Assembly: GCA_956465555.1 (NCBI GenBank)
Contig: OY101124.1
Coordinates: 1,178,001-1,242,000 of the forward strand
Length of the DNA stretch: 64,000 bases
Reading direction: 5' to 3'
Source of the DNA: Nitzschia sp. pyKryTriq1
Lineage: Eukaryota > Bacillariophyta > Bacillariophyceae > Bacillariales > Bacillariaceae
In this document: in pieces, positions 57,920 to 64,000 of the stretch
How positions within the stretch are numbered: position 1 is the stretch's first letter
How the letters are laid out: each line of letters begins with the position of its first letter
Position numbers and translations under genes: made by a program
Notes under the pieces: generated by a model
The model's database searches: none
What the model was told of the DNA's origin: nothing
The model's input: the letters and a program-made list of their open reading frames with translations, nothing else

Positions 57920-60662
57920 TTACTTGCACTCATCGCTTGGGCAGCACACGCTGCAACAATCACAAAGTAGAGGGTCGGCACCGAATTGATCTGTGCAATC
58001 GGCCCAGATATTGAGGGAGAAATCGTCCACCAGCGTGCACACTGCATCCGGCATTTCACCTGTCAAACCGTTGCTTTCTAGACCAAGGCCGGTCAGTTGC
58101 CCCAAGTCTCCGAATGCCGATGGGACTGTACCCGTCAACTGATTTTGGAATAGGAACAGCTGTTTGAGCTCAGAGAGGTCACCAAGACAAGGAGGGATGG
58201 GACCAAAAAGATCATTAGTGTCAAGGAAGAGCGCCTTCAACGACCCGAATTCACAAAGCTCTGTCGGGATGCGCCCTTGGAAGTCGTTGTCAGATAGGTA
58301 TAAGCCTCGCATTGTTCTACTCAATTGACCAATCGTCCTTGGAATAGTCCCATGGAGACGGTTGGAGCTCAAGGAAAGAACTTCAATGCTTTGAAGCTGC
58401 TGTACACCTTCAGGAATAGTACCTGTCAACATATTTTCAAAGAGCTGAAGATTGACAAGCCTGACCATGTTTGCAATGTTCGGTAGTGTTCCTTCTAGCG
58501 AGTTTGACGCAAGATTGAGGCTCTTCAGATTGGTCAAGAGAGCAAGTTGATTTGGAAGCTCGCCATGAAGTTTGTTGCGATCCAATGACAAAAACTCCAA
58601 TCGCTGTAGCACACCAAGTTCAGTGGGAACGGTGCCAGTGAATTGATTGCTTCCGAGATCGAGCGATTCTGCAAAGATCGGGGAAGAGAAGAAAGTTAGG
58701 TTTCTGGAGCCAATTTCTGATACTGACATTCAAACAATTGACACGTACTTAGATTCGTCAACGTGCTGATTTCATATGGGATCGGCCCTTTCATCTTATT
58801 GTGGTCAAGATACAGATGCTCGATTGAAGTCATATCCATGATTGAATTCTCAAGCTTACTGGAGAATTCGTTTCTACTCAAGCTCAAGTATTTTAGAGTC
58901 GTCTTGGCTAGTTCATCGATTGGAACTCTTCCGTCAAATTTGTTATTGGCAAGGGCAAGGGTATCGAGATTAGAGAGGTGTTTGATGCTGATAGGAATGC
59001 TGCCGTACATGTTGTTGTGTTCCAGATTGATGTATCGAATCTGATTGGCGTGCTGAAAGATGTTCGGGATCGTTCCAGATAGAGAATTTTTGTACAATCC
59101 GAGTTGCGAAAGAGATTTAATGTGGGCAAGCGTCCCTGGGACCCAGCCAAATAAACCAGGATTGTTCTTCAGGATGAGGTGTTCGAGTTTCATCAAATGT
59201 CCAACCTCAGTCGGGATAGTACCAGCCAACCCTTGATTGTCTGTAGAGATTATGATTCAGAAGGTGAGTAAGCATGGAATCTGGAAGCCGTACATTGATT
59301 AAGCGTTTGTGAACAATAGGACTTACCGAGCACAACTGCTCGAACTTCCCCTTCAGAATTACAGTTGATACCTGTCCAAGGCTCATCTCCGCATTCATCC
59401 CCGGCGAGCCAGTTATTATTGTTCCACTTCTGGTATCCGCTTGTAGAAAAGAAAAGGCAAGCCAAGACGTATCTTTGGATGATGCGCTCTTCGTCGGTAC
59501 TGGGGAGATCTCTATCTTGGAACAAAAGCCATTTCCGTGCCTGGTGCTGTGGAGTGTTTGGATTCTTCAGAAGAGAAACATCAGTAACCCGGACCAAAAG
59601 GTTATGCATCGTTTGCTGCCTTTGTGAAAGGTTAGGCTCAGTCTCCATGACCTCATTGTTGTTTTTGTTGTTCTTTAAGACAAAAACCAAACATCCAATA
59701 ATGGTCAGCAACCCAGCAACGGAAAGAAGCAAGTACCATCGTTGACGTTTATTGTTCTTCGGTTTGTCGTTCATGATAGGATTATGCCAACTCCTGTCAG
59801 CTTCGTCTTCTCCAATCGGGGCAGCAGGGGGCATGAAGGAAGGAATGGGCGGCTGCTTGTTACCGTTCTCAATGTCGTGGGCAGCAGGTGTTCCACCAAT
59901 CATGCCTGATCGCCAATTCAAAGAAATCTCCTCCAGCTCTTGCTCTAACATTGGATCATCTCCTTCTTTCGACAGCGAAGCAATGTCAATAGCAGGAGCA
60001 GGAGTAGATGGTTTGGTTTCTTTGTGCTTGGCCTGCTTTTCGACTGATCTCTTTGTGGTGTTGGTACTGACAGGTGTCTCTTCTGATAAAGTATTGTTCA
60101 GCTTTCTATTTGAACCCAAAGTCTTGCTTGAAGGTTTAGCCAAGGTTGTTGTCGGGGTCTTGGTCGGAGCCTTGGTTGAGGTCTTATTTGGAGTCATTTT
60201 CGTGGCCTCTACGGTTGGGGTCTTGGTTGGAGTGGTTTTCGGAGCCACCTCAGTTGAGGTTGTGACGACTGGAGTAGAACGAAGAGAGCTACTCTTCTTT
60301 GAGGTGGAATTTGCCGACTTGATAGACTCCACAATGTTCTTCTTTTCCTTAGATTTGACAGCTCCAAACGCAGCAGCTGGAGGCACTTTACTCGATCGAG
60401 GAGAACGAGTGCCACGGATTGCTACATTGCTGGTGTCGGTCTCCGTATCATTGTCGGTTACTTCAACGTCACTAATCCAAATCGGCTCGTCAGGAGTACC
60501 AGCTAGGTTCGGATCTGGAATTGAAATGGGGCGTTCCGGCGTCCCCGACGAAATATGAGGCACTTTGTACCCAAAGTCGTTGTCGCTCTCGCTTTCACTT
60601 TCGGACATGGCATACTTTGGACGGGCCGCTCGTGGCCCTTGTTCGGACCTCTTTCTCGCCAT
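57920..60662 (-). CDS. Transmembrane leucine-rich repeat protein, three exons
   Basis: Exons are 60662-59327, 59240-58749 and 58668-57920, with introns of 86 bp (59241-59326) and 80 bp (58669-58748); both have GTAAGT/GTACGT donors and CAG acceptors. The splices yield AVVLDNQGLAGTIPTEVGHL and STLTNLKSLDLGSNQFTGTV, and 858 residues in all. A ~305-residue Ser/Thr/Lys-rich cytosolic part precedes one transmembrane helix (WYLLLSVAGLLTIIGCLVFV). The extracellular cap NNNWLAGDECGDEPWTGINC is followed by about 15 plant-type LRRs (LxxLxLxxNxLxGxIP) and a Cys-rich end (CDCCSVCCPSDECK). There is no kinase domain. Such proteins are numerous in pennate diatoms and are presumed receptors or adhesion proteins; the ligand is unknown. 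Confidence 0.9.
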
Positions 60663-61402
60663 GGTGGTTGCTTATCTTTTATACACTTTTGCTCAAAAGA
60701 AGCAGTGTGACGGAGGAGGTGCTTTTTGAAACCGGCTGCTTGGCTTGGAGCTGCCGGAGACGCCAAAATTTGTGAGGATCAAATCTCAACGGTCGAATGT
60801 GGGAATTTTTTCGGCCACAGAAGCACTTCACACAGGCGTCAAGTACTTGTCGAAGGAGCGGTACTGGTACTCGTAGTATGGATCTACTCGTGCATATAGT
60901 CTTCCGCGCACCCTCCCCCCCCAGGGAGGGGGCAATGGCCCCGTTGCTTTCTACTTGCATGGAGATGTAATAATGGAAGGAGCACCTGCGAGTACCAGTA
61001 CTCTGAGGTGCACCATGATGCGATTTTTTCGGAAGGACACCATCAAAATGTGAGGGCCAAACGCATAACGGCATTTTCGAGACGTTAATCTAGTCGATCT
61101 AGTCATTTTTGATTTTACTTTCGGGACTTCGATCGAACATGGCGGACAACTCGGACATCAATGACGTCATCTCAACGACCATACATCATAGATACCGGTA
61201 GTACGAGTAGCTCAGCAAGAAATGGCACCATAGGCATCCCACCGCATGGAGCCGGGAGGGGTCCATAGTCCATACCGGTACCGGTAGCCATATTACCGCA
61301 TACCATGGTAAAAAATAAAGCAAGAAAGATCAAACTTCAAACTGATGTTTCGTACTTTTGACAAGAACCACGATAGTTATCTCTAGAGCAGCTCTAGAGA
61401 AT
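60663..61402. other. Gap between divergent genes
   Basis: ACCGGTA strings (61194-61310) and a C-run/G-run palindromic patch near 60914-60930 occur. No gene was recognised; both flanking promoters probably lie here. Confidence 0.45.
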
Positions 61403-62992
61403 ATGTCCAGTGGTACCCCTGAGGAAGGTCGTATTGCCCTTTCGGACGATGCCCCCGAGATTAATCTCGAAGCTTTGGTGCTTGAAAACCATGGCCTAAA
61501 GATCGTCGAAAGACATCCCGTCATGGGCCGAGTTATTGTTGCCACTCAAGATTTGACCGATTCAATGCTATATCGTCCTATTTTACGGGAGCTTCCGGCC
61601 CTTGTGTGCAAGCAGCATGACTACATGGATTTTATGGAGCAATTTTTGGAGTGTCCAGTCGAGTTACAAGTTGGCATTCTGGACATGTTTTACCAACCCC
61701 TCGATTCTACCATGGGAAAGGCTTTAATAGAACCCGCCAAAGCTCTTTTTCTGTTGGGAGTCTTGGAGGATTTTACAGTAATTCACCAGCTACTGAGCAT
61801 TCTCATGACCAATGGCTACCAATACCAAGGCGCTTATACAGCAATTCCGTTGTTTGCAACTAAGTTTTCCCATTCGTGTGTTCCGAACATCGGTTATTCG
61901 TCGTTGGCATCGGAAGATGGAGCATTGGAGTACAAGCTGCTGCGTCCCATCGCTGAAGGTGATCTGGTGTGTTTCTCGTACTTGTCCGATCTTTTGGAAA
62001 CTCCCACCAACGAGAGACGGCAGTTGTTAATGGAAACAAAGAGTTTTTGGTGCTCCTGCGAGCGATGTAATGGCCCCGACTATTGCAGGTGCATGCCATG
62101 TCCAACTTGTTCAACGAAAGTTCCATGCCGGTACCCTGACCAATCGGATGAAGCATATTGGGAATGTTCCAAATGTGGTATGTTGGAGCCGGACATTTTA
62201 ACAGGGGTTGAACGCCAGATGGGGAAAACGTTGGATATGATCAATCGGACAATCGAGCAACGAAAAAACTTCGACAAGAACAATTCCGAGTACTCGCCGT
62301 CAGCGATTCAAGAATTGATTTCGGAGTGTCAGGTGGAACTTTCTGAGACGCACCATTTGACAATCAAAGCACTACGACTCTTATTCACTACAGCCACCGC
62401 ACATGCATTTGTGGCAATCAAACAGACCATGATTCGCGGACTGCCGATTGCTACCCCGCGGATCCATGCGTTATTCCGAACGAGTGTGGTAGCTGGATAT
62501 CAGCTGGTGTTGGCGGGGGAGTGCGTTGCAGCTGAATGTTCGGGCTGTCAAATGAAAAATAGAGGTACCGATGGGGAGGATATTGATCTTGTTCTACGGC
62601 CAACTCATGAACCGAACTACGATCGCGCTTTGGCTTTTCGGCACATATGCGACAACCTGTTACGGTTGCCCATGTTCTGGTGGCCTCCACAGACTCTTTC
62701 CATGACGCTCCGATACTTACCGATGCTGAGGGCACGCTTCGGGCAACTGGTGGCACCCATTGAAACACATATTACCCAGGCACACAATGACGTAATGTGC
62801 TTTGAATGCGGGACCTATTGGAATGCCTACGCCAGAACGACAAGCCCCTCACCATCCCCAGCTACAGCCATCTCTGACGAAAAAACTTCAGAAAGAGTCG
62901 TCGATAGACCACCGGCTCCGTCGGCACCAGCTAGTAGAGGGAAAGCGGGGAACAACAAGCGAAACAATAAGAAGAAAAAGAGAAAAAAGTAG
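61403..62992 (+). CDS. SMYD-like SET domain protein
   Basis: 529 residues from the ATG at 61403 (MSSGTPEEGR). The split SET core is visible: RVIVATQDLTDSMLYRPIL as the N-SET strand, FSHSCVPNIGYSS (~155-167, the NHSCxPN cofactor motif), and GDLVCFSYLSDLLETPTNER (~186-205, the GEELTxxYxD-type catalytic motif). A post-SET Cys cluster reads WCSCERCNGPDYCRC (from ~216) with further CPTC, CSKC and a distant CFECGTYW near the end. This Cys pattern fits SMYD-type lysine methyltransferases, although the zinc MYND finger is absent. The C-terminal ~270 residues are helical. Whether the substrate is histone or a cytosolic protein is unknown. A Lys-rich tail (NKKKKRKK-like) may direct nuclear entry. Confidence 0.82.
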   Translation: MSSGTPEEGRIALSDDAPEINLEALVLENHGLKIVERHPVMGRVIVATQDLTDSMLYRPILRELPALVCKQHDYMDFMEQFLECPVELQVGILDMFYQPLDSTMGKALIEPAKALFLLGVLEDFTVIHQLLSILMTNGYQYQGAYTAIPLFATKFSHSCVPNIGYSSLASEDGALEYKLLRPIAEGDLVCFSYLSDLLETPTNERRQLLMETKSFWCSCERCNGPDYCRCMPCPTCSTKVPCRYPDQSDEAYWECSKCGMLEPDILTGVERQMGKTLDMINRTIEQRKNFDKNNSEYSPSAIQELISECQVELSETHHLTIKALRLLFTTATAHAFVAIKQTMIRGLPIATPRIHALFRTSVVAGYQLVLAGECVAAECSGCQMKNRGTDGEDIDLVLRPTHEPNYDRALAFRHICDNLLRLPMFWWPPQTLSMTLRYLPMLRARFGQLVAPIETHITQAHNDVMCFECGTYWNAYARTTSPSPSPATAISDEKTSERVVDRPPAPSAPASRGKAGNNKRNNKKKKRKK

Positions 62993-63044
62993 AACTGACT
63001 AATGAGCCTTTACGCTTGCTATGGTGTCCATAGATTGCAACTAG

Positions 63045-64000
63045 CTAGTTCCAGGCTAGAGCAGCTCGATCCGACCAGTAGCTTTCACTATCCATAATGC
63101 TGGCCGCCATAATCTCTTCCAACAGCTGCTTGTTCTCCAGCAGTTGGTCGGCGATAGCTTGTGCTTTTAGATTGGACGACAGCTGCTCGGGTGTCACGGC
63201 ACCGGATAAGACTCGCGGGCAAAAAGGTTGTGCCAGAATACACGCCAGCGCCAGTTGATCAGGCTCACAGTTCAATTTCTGGCTGTATTCCACAATGACC
63301 GTACTACGAAGTGCCCGTCCGTTGGCGAGACCTTCTTTGATGATAATATCCAAGCCTGCTTCATGAGCTTCTAGAAGGGCTTCCCCGGGCCGTTGTTCCA
63401 ATACGTTGTAGGTACATTGTACCGAATCGAATAGTACTTCGCCGCCTTCGCTTCCGTCCGCACCGGCGACTCGGATTTTCATGGCTTCGCGGAGAATGTC
63501 GCTTTGTTCGGGGCCAGAAACGGACAAGCCAATCGCCCAACCACGCTTCCTCCGACAAGTGGCTAGAGCCTCATGTGCCTTCTGATCTGTCAAGATACCG
63601 GAATCGAAAGTAGCCGAATGAATCTGATAAAGATTCAAATTGTCTCCCAGCAGCTCTTCTGTTTCCTTGACTTGTTTCAGAAAGTTCTCCGTCGAATGAT
63701 CCTTTACCTCATGCTTGGCACCAGGAGCCAGCTCAACTTTAAAGTCGGCCACATATGTGTACCCCCATTTGCTTGAGACGTAGACCGAACTTGGATCCAC
63801 ATTACGACTTCGTAGATATTCACCGACGAATTTTTCAGACAGCCCATAAGATCTCGCACAGTCCAACCAAGGTTGCTTGGTGGCGGATGTTGATGGTGAT
63901 GGTGATGTTGATGTTGATGTTGATGATTCTTCAAACAGTCGATCCATCACTAAATTTGCTTGATGTTGCATTTTATCCACAGTCCGTTCTTCAGAACCGA
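63045..64000 (-). CDS. Aldo/keto reductase family protein, 3' part (5' end outside window)
   Basis: The frame is open to the right edge, so only the C-terminal ~315 residues are seen. The catalytic elements are recognisable: WLDCARSYGLSEKFVGEYL (Asp-x-Ala-x-x-Tyr-Gly, with the catalytic Tyr), SSKWGYTY (Lys) and LYQIHSA (His). These precede GLSVSGP and the NADPH-binding tail PRVLSGAVTPEQLSSNLKA. These enzymes reduce aldehydes and ketones with NADPH. A low-complexity Ser/Thr insert near the visible left end (SSTSTSTSPSPSTSAT) splits the first strand region and is unusual for the family. The substrate is unknown. The downstream gap to the SET gene is only 52 bp (convergent). Confidence 0.82.
   Translation of the reverse strand, partial: GSEERTVDKMQHQANLVMDRLFEESSTSTSTSPSPSTSATKQPWLDCARSYGLSEKFVGEYLRSRNVDPSSVYVSSKWGYTYVADFKVELAPGAKHEVKDHSTENFLKQVKETEELLGDNLNLYQIHSATFDSGILTDQKAHEALATCRRKRGWAIGLSVSGPEQSDILREAMKIRVAGADGSEGGEVLFDSVQCTYNVLEQRPGEALLEAHEAGLDIIIKEGLANGRALRSTVIVEYSQKLNCEPDQLALACILAQPFCPRVLSGAVTPEQLSSNLKAQAIADQLLENKQLLEEIMAASIMDSESYWSDRAALAWN

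Noticed and set aside
1-64000. Search for tRNA, rRNA, CRISPR arrays and prokaryotic operons
   Set aside because: No tRNA-like T-loop with matching acceptor arms, no rRNA blocks and no regularly spaced repeats with unique spacers were seen; short-intron genes and LTR elements show that this is nuclear eukaryotic DNA.

Overview
The window is nuclear DNA of a diatom, most likely a raphid pennate. Several gene families point that way: a DUF6824 protein with the DVLFGRG motif, a membrane-anchored LRR protein with a diatom-style WTGINC cap, proteins with YGYGDAAPDxDK repeats, and a Copia-type retrotransposon. The genes are mostly intron-poor. Where introns exist they are short (80-128 bp) and GT-AG, with one apparent GC-AG case. 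The species cannot be fixed from the sequence alone. No rRNA, tRNA, CRISPR array or prokaryotic operon was seen.

Layout, left part (1-26 kb): the 3' end of an NMD3-like 60S export factor; a PTAR1-like prenyltransferase-alpha-repeat protein; an AAAP amino-acid transporter; a heavily broken DUF1254/DUF1214 pseudogene that looks bacterial; three scattered members of an unnamed protein family (7.8, 17.7 and 23.2 kb); a polytopic membrane protein; a long type II membrane protein with a probable GC-AG intron; a repeat-rich 3 kb gap with a 744-bp inverted-repeat element and a 12-bp minisatellite; an SF1 (UPF1/SMUBP2-like) helicase with an N-terminal signal sequence; a two-member membrane protein family (21.8 and 28.3 kb); and a histidine phosphatase.

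Middle part (26-45 kb): an internally deleted Copia element with visibly identical 320-bp LTRs; a DUF6824 protein; a TspO/MBR-related membrane protein; a small U-box protein; a GST-like protein with a possible plastid presequence; a 1051-aa coiled-coil/C2 protein followed after only 12 bp by a frameshifted, truncated LRR gene that runs into an 80-bp tandem repeat; an HdeD-like membrane protein; and a small two-exon membrane protein recovered by splice prediction.

Right part (45-64 kb): a 1071-aa serine-rich nuclear-type protein; a three-exon ABHD13-like hydrolase; a tandem array of three intact double-U-box proteins with C-terminal membrane anchors; a three-exon transmembrane LRR protein; a SMYD-like SET protein; and the 3' part of an aldo/keto reductase cut by the window edge.

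The genes do not form one pathway; this is ordinary mixed eukaryotic gene order. The most distinctive features are the U-box array, the decayed bacterial-type gene, the deleted Copia element, a dispersed ~60-100 bp intergenic repeat in at least five places, and intergenic DNA unusually rich in GTAC/ACCGGT palindromes.
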